From: Mycolicibacter longobardus
GTDB taxonomy: Bacteria > Actinomycetota > Actinomycetes > Mycobacteriales > Mycobacteriaceae
Reading direction: 5' to 3'
DNA: 64,000 bases
Assembly: GCF_002102265.1 (NCBI RefSeq)
Contig: NZ_LQPG01000007.1
Span: 186,001 to 250,000 of the forward strand
The notes beneath the pieces were generated by a model that was given only the letters and a program-made list of their open reading frames with translations, was not told the DNA's origin and made no database searches. The position numbers were made by a program, and so were the translations under genes. Shown here in pieces: positions 37,883 to 47,610 of this stretch (positions are counted from its first letter, which is position 1; the number at the start of each line of letters is the position of its first letter).

Positions 37883-39136
37883 TTGAGCACTCCGATCATC
37901 GATGAGGCGTCCCGGGTGTTCGCCGACCCGACCGCCTACGCCGACGAACCCCGCCTGCATGCGGCCCTGACCCACCTGCGGGCGCACGCGCCGGTGTCGC
38001 TGGTGGATCACCCGCCCTATCGACCGTTCTGGGCGGTCACCCGGCACGCAGACATCCTGGAGATCGAGCGCGACAACGTGCTGTGGATCAACGAGCCCCG
38101 GCCGTTGCTGGCCCCCGCCGCCGCCGACGATCTGCAGCAGCAGTTGCTGGCGTCCGGCATGGGGCTGCGCACCCTGATCCATATGGACGATCCGCTGCAT
38201 CACAAGATGCGGACCATCGCGTCGGACTGGTTCCGCCCCAAGGCGATGCGGGCGATGAAGGCCCGCGTCGACGAATTGGCGCACCGCTACGTCGACAAGA
38301 TGGCCGAGGTCGGTCCCGAATGCGACTTCGTTCAGGAGATCGCGGTCAACTACCCGCTTTACGTGATCATGTCGCTGCTGGGGCTGCCGGAGTCGGACTT
38401 TCCCCGGATGCTGCGGTTGACCCAGGAACTGTTCGGCGGCGATGACGACGAATACCGCCGCGGGATCACCCCGGAGGAGCAGCTGCCGGTGCTGCTCGAT
38501 TTCTTCGCGTACTTCAACGAGCTCACCGCAAAGCGGCGTGCCCACCCCACCGACGACATCGCATCCACCATCGCCAACGCCCGTATCGATGGCGAGCCGC
38601 TGTCCGACGTGGACACCGCCTCCTACTACGTCATCCTGGCCACTGCCGGCCACGACACCACCAGCGCCGCGATCAGCGGCGGTCTGCGGGCACTCGTCGA
38701 ACACCCCGATCAGCGTGAGCGGCTCCGCCAGGACATGCAGCTGATGCCGACCGCGGTGGAGGAGATCATCCGGTGGGTGACCCCGGTCAAGGAGTTCATG
38801 CGTACCGCGACCGTCGACACCGAGGTGCGCGGGGTGCCGATCGCCAAGGGCGAATCCGTCTATCTGTCCTACGTTTCGGCCAATCGCGACGAGGACGTGT
38901 TCGCCGACCCGTTCGTCTTCGACGTCGGACGCGACCCGAACAAGCACCTGGCGTTCGGCCACGGCGTGCACTTCTGCGTGGGATCCGCGTTGGCCCGCAT
39001 GGAGATCAACAGTTTCTTCACCGCCCTGTTACCCCGGCTGGAGGACATCGAACTCGCCGGCGAACCGCAGCTGGTGTCGACGACATTCGTCGGCGGCATC
39101 AAGCACCTGCCGATCCGCTACCGGATGCGTTCCTGA
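37883..39136 (+). CDS. Cytochrome P450 (next to the mycofactocin locus)
   Basis: A heme monooxygenase of 417 residues. The I-helix motif is ATAGHDTTS, the K-helix ExxR is EEIIR, and the heme loop is FGHGVHFCVG with the cysteine thiolate. There is no membrane anchor, so it is a soluble bacterial P450 that needs ferredoxin partners. The start is a TTG at 37883 with AAGGAG eight bases upstream, which decides the start. The 3' end overlaps mftG by 19 bp on the opposite strand. The substrate cannot be told from sequence; a lipid or terpenoid alcohol precursor for a mycofactocin-dependent dehydrogenase is a reasonable guess. Confidence 0.92.
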   Translation: MSTPIIDEASRVFADPTAYADEPRLHAALTHLRAHAPVSLVDHPPYRPFWAVTRHADILEIERDNVLWINEPRPLLAPAAADDLQQQLLASGMGLRTLIHMDDPLHHKMRTIASDWFRPKAMRAMKARVDELAHRYVDKMAEVGPECDFVQEIAVNYPLYVIMSLLGLPESDFPRMLRLTQELFGGDDDEYRRGITPEEQLPVLLDFFAYFNELTAKRRAHPTDDIASTIANARIDGEPLSDVDTASYYVILATAGHDTTSAAISGGLRALVEHPDQRERLRQDMQLMPTAVEEIIRWVTPVKEFMRTATVDTEVRGVPIAKGESVYLSYVSANRDEDVFADPFVFDVGRDPNKHLAFGHGVHFCVGSALARMEINSFFTALLPRLEDIELAGEPQLVSTTFVGGIKHLPIRYRMRS

Positions 39137-40563
39137 CCGTGCAGCAACGTCGTGGCCCGGTGCGCCAGCATGGCGATCGTCGCGTGCGGGCCGCGGCTGG
39201 TGATCCGGGGCAGCGCCGAACCGTCGATCACCCACAGCCCGTCGATACCGCGCACTCGGCATTGCGCGTCCAGCACCGCCGCTTCGTCGTCGTCGACGCC
39301 CATCGGGGCGCTACCGCACAGATGCTGCGAGGTGGACCAACGCGGCTCAGCGCCAGCGGTTTTCGCGCCCAGTAGCTGCCCGACCAGATCCACGCCGCGG
39401 CGCAGTGCCGCCAGGTCGTCCGGTTCGGTGTCATAGCGGTGCTCGATGCGCGGCGGGACCTGCGGGTCGGGCGAGACCAGGCTCACCCGGCCGCGGGCCC
39501 GCGGCACCATCAGCGCCACCCCGATCTGCGGTGGATCAGCCGGCCCGGCTTCACCGATCATCGCGCCGAAACCGGTGGTGTAAGGGCGGATTTCCAGGTC
39601 TTCGTGGTGCAGCACCGCCTCGAGCACCGGACGGCCCGGTGTTCCCGGCCAGTTGGCCGCGACCAGCCATTCCGGGTGATCCGCACAGTGCACACCCACC
39701 GGAAGCCTCGAATGCACCGCGATGCCGGCGTTGCGCAGCATCTCCTCCTCGCCGATTCCGGACAGCATCAGCAGATGTGCTGACCCGATCGCCCCGGCGC
39801 ACAGAATGATTCGATCCGCGGTCAATCTGATCCGACCCTGCTCCCCGATCGCCTCGACGGCCACGGCCCGGCCACCGGAGACCTCGATCCGCACCGCCCG
39901 GGTCTCGGAGAGCACGGTCAGGTTGGGCCGATTCAGCGCGGGCAGCAGGAAGGCCGCGCCCGGTCCGGTGCGCACACCGTCGACGATATTGAGGGGGACA
40001 AGCCCGGCGCCGCCCAGCGACGTCGTCGTCGTGTCGTTGAGGTCGGCGATCCACCTGAATCCGGCCCGCTCGACGAGCCTTATGAATCGCTCTGTGCCGA
40101 TACATGTTTCACGGCTACGACGCACAGGTATCGGCCCGGATTCCCCGTGTTGGGGGCCGCGGAAGTCAAGGTCGGTCTCGATGGCCCGGAAGGACTCCAG
40201 CACCTGCGGCCATGACCAACCGGGCGGGAAGGCGTCGAAGTCGACCGGGACTCCCCGGCAGAAGTAACCACCGTTGACAGCGCCCGAACCACCGATTGTG
40301 GCGCCCCGCATTATCGTCACCGGATTGCCGAATCCGCTGGTCAGCTCGGCTTGATATCGCTGGACCAATGGGCTGGCCGCGCCGATCGGCAGCTGCGCGG
40401 CATTCGCCGCATGCGCGGCCAGAGCGGGATCGGCCAGTCCCGGCCCCGACTCCAGGACGGTCACAGCGCACGCCGAATCAGACGAGAGTAGTGCTGCGAC
40501 AATAGATCCCGCACTCCCGGCACCCACTATGAGGGTATCGCTGTGCAACACCGAAACGGTCAA
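39118..40563 (-). CDS. mftG: Mycofactocin-associated GMC oxidoreductase MftG
   Basis: A flavin-dependent GMC-family dehydrogenase (481 residues). In mycobacteria MftG links reduced mycofactocin to the respiratory chain. The N-terminal Rossmann motif is VGAGSAGS (G14, G16, G19), followed by the GMC signature MRGATIGGSGAVNGGYFCRG. The C-terminal LCGSAPMG and IDGSALPRITSRGPHATIAM segments are also typical. It is the last gene of the mft locus, 6 bp after the mftF stop, and is convergent with the P450 gene, whose 3' end it overlaps. Confidence 0.93.
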   Translation of the reverse strand: MTVSVLHSDTLIVGAGSAGSIVAALLSSDSACAVTVLESGPGLADPALAAHAANAAQLPIGAASPLVQRYQAELTSGFGNPVTIMRGATIGGSGAVNGGYFCRGVPVDFDAFPPGWSWPQVLESFRAIETDLDFRGPQHGESGPIPVRRSRETCIGTERFIRLVERAGFRWIADLNDTTTTSLGGAGLVPLNIVDGVRTGPGAAFLLPALNRPNLTVLSETRAVRIEVSGGRAVAVEAIGEQGRIRLTADRIILCAGAIGSAHLLMLSGIGEEEMLRNAGIAVHSRLPVGVHCADHPEWLVAANWPGTPGRPVLEAVLHHEDLEIRPYTTGFGAMIGEAGPADPPQIGVALMVPRARGRVSLVSPDPQVPPRIEHRYDTEPDDLAALRRGVDLVGQLLGAKTAGAEPRWSTSQHLCGSAPMGVDDDEAAVLDAQCRVRGIDGLWVIDGSALPRITSRGPHATIAMLAHRATTLLHGQERIR

Positions 40564-40569
40564 GGCGAC

Positions 40570-41982
40570 CTAACTGCGGATCTGCGGCTTGAGGGCGGCA
40601 AGGTTGCGCTCCCGCAGCACGCCGCCCCACAGGCCGGCCCCGTAGGCCAGGTCGTCGACCCGCTTGAGCAGCAGATAGGCCGGCAACCCGAGTGGCCGGT
40701 CATCGTCTTCACAGCGCGCGTGCCGCAGCCAATCCACCACCCCGTCGCTGACCGCCGCCACCAGCACCACCCGGCGGCAGCGCTGGGACACCAGCGCGGC
40801 CAGCAGGGCGACAGGCCAGTAGTGCCGGCACAGGGCCGAGGCGATCTGCAGCCCGGCGGCGGCCAGACCGCGCAACGTCACCATCAGCACGTCCGCGGGC
40901 GCGGTGTCCGGACCCCGCATGGACTTGGCAACCCGGTGCCCGGTCAGTGCCGTGATGGCCAACGAGACCAGGTAGCCCAGTGCCGAGCCCAGCGCCATCA
41001 GGGCCCAGCCCACCAGCGCCCACCCGGAGATCACCATCGGGGCTGCCTTGTCCGGGTGGCGGGCCGACAGCGGCGCCGCCGATCCACCGTAAAACGCCTT
41101 GCGCGCCACCCAATCCCGCAGCTGCACCCGGTGGTCGTGGGCAACCTGCGCGATCGGCTCGTAGCGCAGCCTCTTGCCGGCGTCCACCAACCGCCAGCAC
41201 AGGTCCACATCCTCCCCGGACCGCAGCGCCTCATCGAAGCCGCCCAGCTCGCGCAGCGCCGAGCAGCGGCAGATGATCGCCGCGCTCGGGACGTAGGCGA
41301 CCTTGCCGTACGGGACCACCGGCGCCTCGCAACCACCCAGGTCCAGCGACGAACGGATCGCCTCGTATCGCGCCACCAGGTGACCGCTGTCGGCCATGCC
41401 GACGATGCGCGGGGCGACCAGCGCCACCGTCGGATCGCAGAAATGCCCCAACAGTGCTTCCAGCCAGCCCCGGCGCGGCACCACGTCGGAATCCAGGAAC
41501 GCCACGAACTCCGTCTTACAGGCCGCCAGGCCGGCGTTGCGCGCCGCCGCCGGACCTCTGCTCTCCGGGTGACGCAACACCTCCACCTCGCAGCAGTGCC
41601 CGGCCGTCAGCTCCTCGCGGCGCACCGGGACCTGCGACCCGTCGTCCACCACGACAACACGCAGGCCCCGCAGTGAGGCCATCAGCCGTTGGAGCCCGAC
41701 GATGTTGTCCCGCACCGGAATAACCACGGTGACGTCCCGATGCGAGGGTCCGCCGGCCGGACGCGGATGGGCGACGGTGGCGTCGAGCAGGGTGCGGGCC
41801 AGCTGTGCGCTGACGGCGTCACGTACTTCCAGACGGCCGTCGGACAACATGCCCTGGGCGGCCGGGGCCAGCCGGAGCAGCCGGGTGGGCGAACCACCCA
41901 ACAGCGTGGACCCGCGACCCAGTACCCGCACCTTCCGATCCACCTGCACCGCGAAACCGTCGGGTAGCCGAGCGGCGGTCAT
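40570..41982 (-). CDS. mftF: Mycofactocin glycosyltransferase MftF
   Basis: Adds a beta-1,4-glucose chain to the redox-active core of mycofactocin. The 470-residue protein has an N-terminal 80-residue region followed by a GT-A family 2 domain: [20 protein letters not shown], a D-x-D-type [12 protein letters not shown] and [19 protein letters not shown]. Hydrophobic segments near the C-terminus ([20 protein letters not shown]) suggest membrane association. Its start overlaps the mftE stop by 4 bp. Confidence 0.95.
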   Translation of the reverse strand: MTAARLPDGFAVQVDRKVRVLGRGSTLLGGSPTRLLRLAPAAQGMLSDGRLEVRDAVSAQLARTLLDATVAHPRPAGGPSHRDVTVVIPVRDNIVGLQRLMASLRGLRVVVVDDGSQVPVRREELTAGHCCEVEVLRHPESRGPAAARNAGLAACKTEFVAFLDSDVVPRRGWLEALLGHFCDPTVALVAPRIVGMADSGHLVARYEAIRSSLDLGGCEAPVVPYGKVAYVPSAAIICRCSALRELGGFDEALRSGEDVDLCWRLVDAGKRLRYEPIAQVAHDHRVQLRDWVARKAFYGGSAAPLSARHPDKAAPMVISGWALVGWALMALGSALGYLVSLAITALTGHRVAKSMRGPDTAPADVLMVTLRGLAAAGLQIASALCRHYWPVALLAALVSQRCRRVVLVAAVSDGVVDWLRHARCEDDDRPLGLPAYLLLKRVDDLAYGAGLWGGVLRERNLAALKPQIRS

Positions 41983-42713
41983 CGCAGCAGCCCGTCCGGA
42001 CCGGGCGTCCAGCCGTCGATCAACGCGACGCCGCCGTCGACCATCTCGGCGAGGATCCGTCGCCCTTCCTCGGCACTGGCGGTGGTCGGATCGCCGAGCA
42101 CCCCGACGGCGCTCACCGCGGCGACACCACCGCGCCGCATCGCGGGCAGCAGCTCTGCCAGCGGAGCGCTGTTGCCCGGCCGCGCCCGGTCGAATCTCAC
42201 CTCATCGGGTGAAAGATGCAGCAGCAGAGATGTTTCGGTGTGCCCGGCATGGGCATCGGCGTGCGCTGCGGCGCACGGCAACCAGGCAACGTCGCGTGCT
42301 TCGAACCGCAGCCGGCGCACCGCCTCGGCCAGCGCGGGTACGTTGCCGCCGTGGCCGTTGACGAAGACCACCCGCTGCGCCCAGCAGCACGCCGAGCGGC
42401 CGTACTCCAGCAACAGCTGGGTCAGCGCGTCGGTGCCTATCGAGATGGTTCCGGCGAAGCTCTGATGCTCGCCGCTGGCGCCGTAGGCAATGGCGGGCGC
42501 AACCGGCCAGTCGTGCCCGGCGCGGGTGCCGGCCAACCGCTCGGCCATCCCCCGCGCCAGCGCCTGGGCGATCCGGGTATCGGTGTCCAGCGGCAGGTGC
42601 GGACCGTGCTGTTCGGTCGCCCCGACCGGGACCAGAAGCGTCACGGACCGCCCCGGTAGCTGGTTCTGCAGCTGACTCGACGTCGAACTACCGAGCTCGC
42701 CGCGAATCGCCAT
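41979..42713 (-). CDS. mftE: Mycofactocin precursor peptide peptidase MftE
   Basis: A creatininase-family metallopeptidase that releases the C-terminal Val-Tyr-derived dipeptide from the modified MftA. The 244-residue version has the metal-binding motifs [26 protein letters not shown] and [14 protein letters not shown]. The start is uncertain: ATG 42713 is used, but homology to M. tuberculosis MftE (YHR then VGELGS) extends a few codons upstream, where a GTG at 42764 is also in frame. No clear ribosome-binding site supports either. A 184-bp gap separates it from mftD, so it may have its own promoter. Confidence 0.92.
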   Translation of the reverse strand: MAIRGELGSSTSSQLQNQLPGRSVTLLVPVGATEQHGPHLPLDTDTRIAQALARGMAERLAGTRAGHDWPVAPAIAYGASGEHQSFAGTISIGTDALTQLLLEYGRSACCWAQRVVFVNGHGGNVPALAEAVRRLRFEARDVAWLPCAAAHADAHAGHTETSLLLHLSPDEVRFDRARPGNSAPLAELLPAMRRGGVAAVSAVGVLGDPTTASAEEGRRILAEMVDGGVALIDGWTPGPDGLLR

Positions 42714-42897
42714 CGGACGATGGTAAGCGAATTCACCTGTCGTACACCAGTTGTTGACGAGCACGACAATGAGAAATTTTGCCCACCGACGTCCCGGGAA
42801 TCGTGCCTGATTATCACGTCCGTCCCGTCCGCCACGGGCGTATCAGGTCCGGGCCCGGACTTCGCAGGTGGGCGAGCTGATGGGCGGCCCCGGGTGA

Positions 42898-44091
42898 CTA
42901 GCCGACAGGGCCCGCCGGCACCCCGAGCGCCCGGGAGAAACCGGCCGGAATCAGGATGTCGTCCGGCGTGAGGTCGTGCACCGAGGCCCGGCCGAGCCCC
43001 ATCAGGGCCGAGTCGATGCCGCCGCGAAGGATGTCGAGGACGTTCTCCACCCCGGGCTGTCCCGCCGCGGCCAGTCCCCACAGATACGCCCGGCCGATCA
43101 TCACCGCCCGGGCCCCCAACGCCACCGCCTTGACGACGTCGCCGCCGCGCCGGATGCCGCCGTCCAGCAGCACCTCGATCTGGTCGCCGACGGCCTCGGC
43201 GATGGCCGGCAGCGCCCGGATAGCCGCGGGGGTGCCATCCAGATTGTTGCCGCCGTGGTTGGAGACTGAGATCGCCGAAACCCCGGCATCGACAGCACGT
43301 TTCGCGTCATCGACCCGCATCACGCCTTTGAGCATGAACGGCCCGCCCCACAGCTCACGCAGCCACGCGATGTCGTCCCAGGTGGGCGGCGGGGTGCCCA
43401 TCCACTCACCGTAGGCCTGGAAGAACGGCGGACCTGGCTCGCCGCGGCGCGCCTGGTTGGGCACCCGCAGGGTCGGCGGGCGCATGGTCTTGGCCCACTG
43501 CAGGAACCACCGCGGCCGACTCAGGGCCTCCGGCATCATCTTGACCATGGTCTTGAGGTCCATCTGCTCCGGGATCTTGGGGCTGCCCCAGTCCCGGCCG
43601 TGCGAGAAGCTCCAGTCGGTGGTCGCGATCAGGCCGACCGCCCCGGCCTCTCGAGCTCGTTCCGCCCGCTCGGCGATGGCGTCGCGTCCCCCCAGCCAGT
43701 AGATCTGGAAGAAGGTCTTGGGGTTGGCGGCGATGACCTCCTCCATCGGCTTGCTGGCGAACGACGACAGCCCCATCGCGGTGCCGCGGGCCGCCGCCGC
43801 CCGTGCGACGGCCACCTCACCGGCCGGGTCGACCGCCTGCACACCGGTCGGTGAGATCATCACCGGCATCGATATCTCTTGCCCCATAACCGTTGTCGAC
43901 AGCTCACGGCTGGCAGGAGCACCGACCACATGCGGGGCGAAACCCAGCTCACTGAACGCCGCAACGTTGTCGCTGACCGTCAAGCCCTTTTCGCTGGCCG
44001 AGATCAGCGACGAGTACGCAGATTTCGGGAGTCGCTTTTTGGCTCTTTCCTGGGCGATAGCAACGGTTTCGAACCAGACATCACGAGCCAT
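42898..44091 (-). CDS. mftD: Mycofactocin biosynthesis FMN-dependent oxidase MftD
   Basis: A lactate-dehydrogenase-like FMN enzyme (397 residues) that oxidatively deaminates the dipeptide intermediate to pre-mycofactocin. The alpha-hydroxyacid oxidase fold shows the SNHGGNNLDG active-site histidine motif and the FMN phosphate-binding LLDGGIRRGGDVVKAVALGA and AVMIGRAYLWG segments. It follows mftC with a 2-bp gap, so translation is probably coupled. Confidence 0.96.
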   Translation of the reverse strand: MARDVWFETVAIAQERAKKRLPKSAYSSLISASEKGLTVSDNVAAFSELGFAPHVVGAPASRELSTTVMGQEISMPVMISPTGVQAVDPAGEVAVARAAAARGTAMGLSSFASKPMEEVIAANPKTFFQIYWLGGRDAIAERAERAREAGAVGLIATTDWSFSHGRDWGSPKIPEQMDLKTMVKMMPEALSRPRWFLQWAKTMRPPTLRVPNQARRGEPGPPFFQAYGEWMGTPPPTWDDIAWLRELWGGPFMLKGVMRVDDAKRAVDAGVSAISVSNHGGNNLDGTPAAIRALPAIAEAVGDQIEVLLDGGIRRGGDVVKAVALGARAVMIGRAYLWGLAAAGQPGVENVLDILRGGIDSALMGLGRASVHDLTPDDILIPAGFSRALGVPAGPVG

Positions 44092-44093
44092 TA

Positions 44094-45275
44094 TCAGATT
44101 GGACTTTCATTGCAGAGGCGGGCCGGCGGACGCATGGACAGCGTCAACGGCACCACAGAGGTGATCGGCTTGCCACGGGAATGATCCGCGGAGGGACGGG
44201 GCTTGGCCCGATCTCGGGCCAGCGCCGGGGCACCGTAGCCCTGTACGCATTCCGGGTCGGGGCCGTCCAGTGGCAGCCCGGTGAAGAACTTGGCGGCCAT
44301 ACAGCCGCCCCGGCAGCTGTCGTAATGGTCGCATCCGCCGCAGGCACCCGCGGACTGCGGCTCCCGCAGTTCGCGGAACAGCGGGGAGTTCTTCCAGACG
44401 TTGTCGAAACCATGGTCGGACAACACGTTTCCGGCAAGGAAACGCTCGTGGATGGCGAATGGGCAGGCATAGACGTCACCGACGGGATCGATCAGGCACA
44501 CCACCCGGCCGGCACCGCACATGTTCAGCCCGGCGAGCGCGCCGGGCGCCCCCAGCCCGGACAGGTGGAAGAAGGAGTCGCCGGTCAGCACCCGCTCGCC
44601 GTTGGCGACCAACCAGTCATAGAGCGCGACCTGCTGGTCGGCGGTCGGGTGCAGGTCGTCCCAGACATCGGCACCGCGGCCCGACGGCCGCAACCGGGTG
44701 ATCCGCAGGGTCGCCCCGTACCGACTGGCCAGCGCGGCGAAGTCATCGAGTTGGTCGATGTTGTGGCGGGTCGCCACAACCGAGATCTTGGCGTCGGAGA
44801 AACCGGCCGCGGCCAGGTTCTCCAGCGCACGGATCGCCATGTCGAAGGAGCCCTCTCCCCGAACGGCATCGTTGACGTCGGCGGTCGCACCGTCCAGGGA
44901 GATCTGGACGTCGACGTAGTCGCTGGCCGCCAGCTTGGCGGCCACCTCGGGTGTGATCCGCAGGCCGTTGGTGGAGAACTTCACGCCGACGTGGTGCTCG
45001 GTGGCGTAGTCCACCAGCTCCCAGAAGTCCGGGCGCACAGTGGGTTCCCCACCACCGATGTTGACGTAGAACACCTGCATGCGTTCCAGCTCGTCGATGA
45101 TGTCCTTGCATTGCTGCGTGGACAGCTCACGCGGATCGCGCTTGCCCGACGATGACAGGCAGTGCACGCACGCCAGGTTGCACGCGTAGGTCAGCTCCCA
45201 GGTCAAGCAGATCGGCGCATCCAGCCCGTGCTCGAACTGTTCGATCAGCCGGGGCACCGGTGCCACGGATGTCAT
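44094..45275 (-). CDS. mftC: Mycofactocin radical SAM maturase MftC
   Basis: Carries out oxidative decarboxylation of the C-terminal tyrosine of MftA and the following C-C crosslink to valine. The 393-residue protein has the radical-SAM cluster C32-x-x-x-C36-x-x-C39 in TYACNLACVHCLSS. A C-terminal SPASM-type domain carries auxiliary cluster cysteines (NMCGAGRVVCLIDPVGDVYA, ACGGCDHYDSCRGGC). It overlaps the mftB stop by 4 bp. Confidence 0.97.
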   Translation of the reverse strand: MTSVAPVPRLIEQFEHGLDAPICLTWELTYACNLACVHCLSSSGKRDPRELSTQQCKDIIDELERMQVFYVNIGGGEPTVRPDFWELVDYATEHHVGVKFSTNGLRITPEVAAKLAASDYVDVQISLDGATADVNDAVRGEGSFDMAIRALENLAAAGFSDAKISVVATRHNIDQLDDFAALASRYGATLRITRLRPSGRGADVWDDLHPTADQQVALYDWLVANGERVLTGDSFFHLSGLGAPGALAGLNMCGAGRVVCLIDPVGDVYACPFAIHERFLAGNVLSDHGFDNVWKNSPLFRELREPQSAGACGGCDHYDSCRGGCMAAKFFTGLPLDGPDPECVQGYGAPALARDRAKPRPSADHSRGKPITSVVPLTLSMRPPARLCNESPI

Positions 45276-45577
45276 TGGCCCTCCCTGGGCATCAGCATCT
45301 TCGAGTCCGCCAACACGCCCAGGGCGTGCAGGTACGGACCCTGGTCGGCATTGTCGACTCCGGCTGCTCGGCAGGCGGATCGGACATCGTCATGGTCGGC
45401 CAGTGACCGCACCACCTCGACGATGGTGCGGTTCTTCAGAAACGACAGCTTGCGGGTGCCGAAGTGGTACAGCAGCGCACCGAACGGCTCCGGACGAATC
45501 GCCACCTGCGGGTGCAACCGCCAGCCGCGGTCGGGGTCGAACGTCTGCGCGTCCGACTGCACGGCTGCCTCCGGCAC
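45272..45577 (-). CDS. mftB: Mycofactocin peptide chaperone MftB
   Basis: A PqqD-like RiPP recognition protein that binds MftA and delivers it to MftC. The conserved part is RGWRLHPQVAIRPEPFGALL and YHFGTRKLSFLKNRTIVEVV. A GTG at 45577, 2 bp after the mftA stop, gives 101 residues and is used here. Another GTG at 45595 would overlap mftA by 16 bp and extend the protein by six residues. The 3' end overlaps mftC by 4 bp. Confidence 0.93.
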   Translation of the reverse strand: MPEAAVQSDAQTFDPDRGWRLHPQVAIRPEPFGALLYHFGTRKLSFLKNRTIVEVVRSLADHDDVRSACRAAGVDNADQGPYLHALGVLADSKMLMPREGQ

Positions 45578-45579
45578 GC

Positions 45580-45672
45580 TCAGTAGACCCCGCACATGCC
45601 GTCGATGGAGACCTCTTCGACCAGGCTCTCGGTCACGATCTCGGCGGTCTCGTTCTGCTGGTTCTCATCCAT
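45580..45672 (-). CDS. mftA: Mycofactocin precursor peptide MftA
   Basis: The 30-residue precursor MDENQQNETAEIVTESLVEE ends EVSIDGMCGVY. The terminal Val-Tyr is the part converted to the cofactor, and the IDGMCGVY end is the strongly conserved hallmark. The ATG at 45670-45672 has GAGAGG about 8 nt upstream. The longer in-frame opening to 46110 crosses the mftR gene and the regulatory gap and is not used. First gene of the mftA-G operon. Confidence 0.97.
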   Translation of the reverse strand: MDENQQNETAEIVTESLVEEVSIDGMCGVY

Positions 45673-45705
45673 CACGGGGGCCTCTCTGACGTTCGTGTTC
45701 GACAA

Positions 45706-45721
45706 CCGACTGTCGTGTCGG
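45706..45721. promoter_or_regulatory. Putative MftR operator between mftA and mftR
   Basis: CCGAC and GTCGG flank TGTCGT in the 105-bp divergent gap. CAGAATATGG just after it on the plus strand and its complement could supply overlapping -10 elements for both genes. Position between regulator and target supports autoregulation. The exact bound sequence is inference. Confidence 0.45.
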
Positions 45722-45777
45722 TCACAATCTCGGACAGAATATGGCATCGAGTGCCGTAACGGAAGTGGGGCGGTCAG

Positions 45778-46374
45778 ATGGGCGGTACGCCGGGACCTCA
45801 GCCCCGCGCTGGTCGGCGCCGTTCCACCACCCGGCAGCACATCACCGACGTCGGCATCGACCTGTTCGCGGCGCGTGGATTCGGTGAGGTCAGCGTCGAC
45901 GACGTCGCGCAGTCCGCCGGTATCGGCCGCCGCACCCTGTTCCGGTACTACGCCTCGAAGAACGCCATCCCCTGGGGTGACTTCGACGTACACCTTCGAC
46001 AGCTGCGTGAACTGCTGGACGGCATCGACCCCGAGGCCCCACTCGGTGACGCGCTGCGCGCGGCGCTGTTGGCGTTCAACACCTTCGATGAGGGTGAGAC
46101 GGCCCGGCATCGCCGCCGGATGCGGGTGATCCTGCAGACCGACGAGCTGCAGGCCTACTCGATGACGATGTACGCGGGCTGGCGCGGCGTCATCGCGGAG
46201 TTCGTGGCGCGCCGGGAGGGTGCGGATCCGGCCGAGCTGCGGCCGCAGACGGTGGCGTGGATGATGCTGGGGGTGGCGCTGAGCGCCTACGAGCGCTGGC
46301 TGGGCGACGAGTCGCTGTCGCTGCCGCAGCTTCTCGGCGAGGCGTTCGACGCCATCCGCGGCGGTCTGGACTGA
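45778..46374 (+). CDS. mftR: Mycofactocin system TetR-family regulator MftR
   Basis: A 198-residue TetR regulator divergent from mftA. The helix-turn-helix covers about residues 17-62 ([40 protein letters not shown]). The ligand domain follows with [20 protein letters not shown]. In M. smegmatis MftR represses the mft locus and is relieved by long-chain acyl-CoAs, so this locus probably responds to lipid catabolites. Confidence 0.94.
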   Translation: MGGTPGPQPRAGRRRSTTRQHITDVGIDLFAARGFGEVSVDDVAQSAGIGRRTLFRYYASKNAIPWGDFDVHLRQLRELLDGIDPEAPLGDALRAALLAFNTFDEGETARHRRRMRVILQTDELQAYSMTMYAGWRGVIAEFVARREGADPAELRPQTVAWMMLGVALSAYERWLGDESLSLPQLLGEAFDAIRGGLD

Positions 46375-46470
46375 GCGCTACCCGTTCCGCGAGCGAGCGT
46401 GTCTGCACGCCGACACGCCGCAAACATTGTCATTCTGTGCACCCTCGCGCAGGAAAGGCGAGCGGAGGGC

Positions 46471-47523
46471 TCACCCCACGACGTCGCGGTAGGCGGCGAC
46501 CACCGGCTCCAGTTCATCCGGGGTGGCGCCGTGCATGATCACCGCGTCGGCACCGTAGTCGAACTCCCGGCGGATGCGTTCGACGCATTGGCGGGCTGAG
46601 CCGGTCGCTGCGGGTTCCAGCCATTCGTCGGGGAGCAACGTCGCGATGTGCTCGATCTGCTCGGCGGTGGCCTTGTGGTCGATGCCGCCCGGGATCGAGG
46701 TCACCACCGGATCCTCCCGGAAGCGTTGCAGCACGGCGGGATCCCAGTTGTTGGTGCGCACCATCAGATCCCCGTAGCCCTGTAGATAGGTCGCCAGTCT
46801 CCCGACGGTCTTGCGCAGCCGCAGCTCTTCGGGCAGGTGATCACCGACAGTGGCGAAGCACGACCACACCCGCACACCGTCCGGGTCGCGGCCGGCCCGT
46901 TCCGCGGCGTCCTTCACCGTTTTCACGCTGCGCTGCAGCGTCTCCGGAGTGAAGTAGGTGTGCAGAATGACATCGTCGAACAACGCCCCACCCAGCTCAA
47001 GCGTCTTGCGCCCGAATGCCACTAAGGCCAGCCGGATGTCCTCACGGAAGTCCGGATCCAGAAACAGCACCTGGTAGCGGCCGATCGGCCCGTCGTGGTC
47101 GAAGATCACCTCGCCGTGCCAGAGCCGGCGCATCACCTGCGCGAAGTCGGCCAGCTGCGCGGTGGTGACGCCCGGAATACCGAACGCCGCGTACATCGCG
47201 GCCACCCCGCGCCCAAGGCCCAGGGTGAACCGCCCACCGGACAGCCGGTGCATGGTGGTCGCCCACGATGCGGTGATCAACGGGTGGCGAGTGTTGTGAT
47301 TGGTTGCCGCGGTGGCGATCTGCATCCGCTCGGTGACCGCGCAGGCCGCGCCGGCCAGCGACGACGCCTCCTTGACGTTCCAGCGCTCGGAGATGAACGC
47401 GGTACCGAAGCCGAGTTGCTCGCCACGGCGCGCCTCGCCCATCAGCGCAGCCGGTCCTTCCCCGCCGGCGCCGGCCAGCAGGTAGTAACCCAGCTCGTCG
47501 AGCACCCGGTCGGATCGGCCCAT
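46471..47523 (-). CDS. LLM-class (F420-type) oxidoreductase, MSMEG_2249-like family
   Basis: The 350-residue protein has a luciferase-like TIM-barrel: GEARRGEQLGFGTAFISERW, ATAATNHNTRHPLITASWAT and RFTLGLGRGVAAMYAAFGIP. These match probable F420-dependent oxidoreductases. The cofactor could be F420 or FMN; mycobacteria make F420 in quantity, so F420 is favoured. The ATG at 47521-47523 has AAGGAG seven bases upstream. It is divergent from the Rieske gene, whose ATG lies 87 bp away, so the two may share a control region. Confidence 0.88.
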   Translation of the reverse strand: MGRSDRVLDELGYYLLAGAGGEGPAALMGEARRGEQLGFGTAFISERWNVKEASSLAGAACAVTERMQIATAATNHNTRHPLITASWATTMHRLSGGRFTLGLGRGVAAMYAAFGIPGVTTAQLADFAQVMRRLWHGEVIFDHDGPIGRYQVLFLDPDFREDIRLALVAFGRKTLELGGALFDDVILHTYFTPETLQRSVKTVKDAAERAGRDPDGVRVWSCFATVGDHLPEELRLRKTVGRLATYLQGYGDLMVRTNNWDPAVLQRFREDPVVTSIPGGIDHKATAEQIEHIATLLPDEWLEPAATGSARQCVERIRREFDYGADAVIMHGATPDELEPVVAAYRDVVG

Positions 47524-47610
47524 GACCGTACTCCTTCCACCCCGCGGGCATGCGTCTATCGACGGGTTTACGGTACGGTATTCAGTTGACCGCCCGCGAG
47601 AGGACACGCG

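Noticed and set aside
45673..46110. Upstream extension of the mftA frame
   Set aside because: It crosses the mftR coding region and the operator; the 30-residue precursor starting at 45672 matches the family.
47560..47600. Possible third copy of the 21-bp operator between the LLM and Rieske genes
   Set aside because: ACGGT-N7-TCAGT matches only weakly, with mismatches in both arms and a different spacer.
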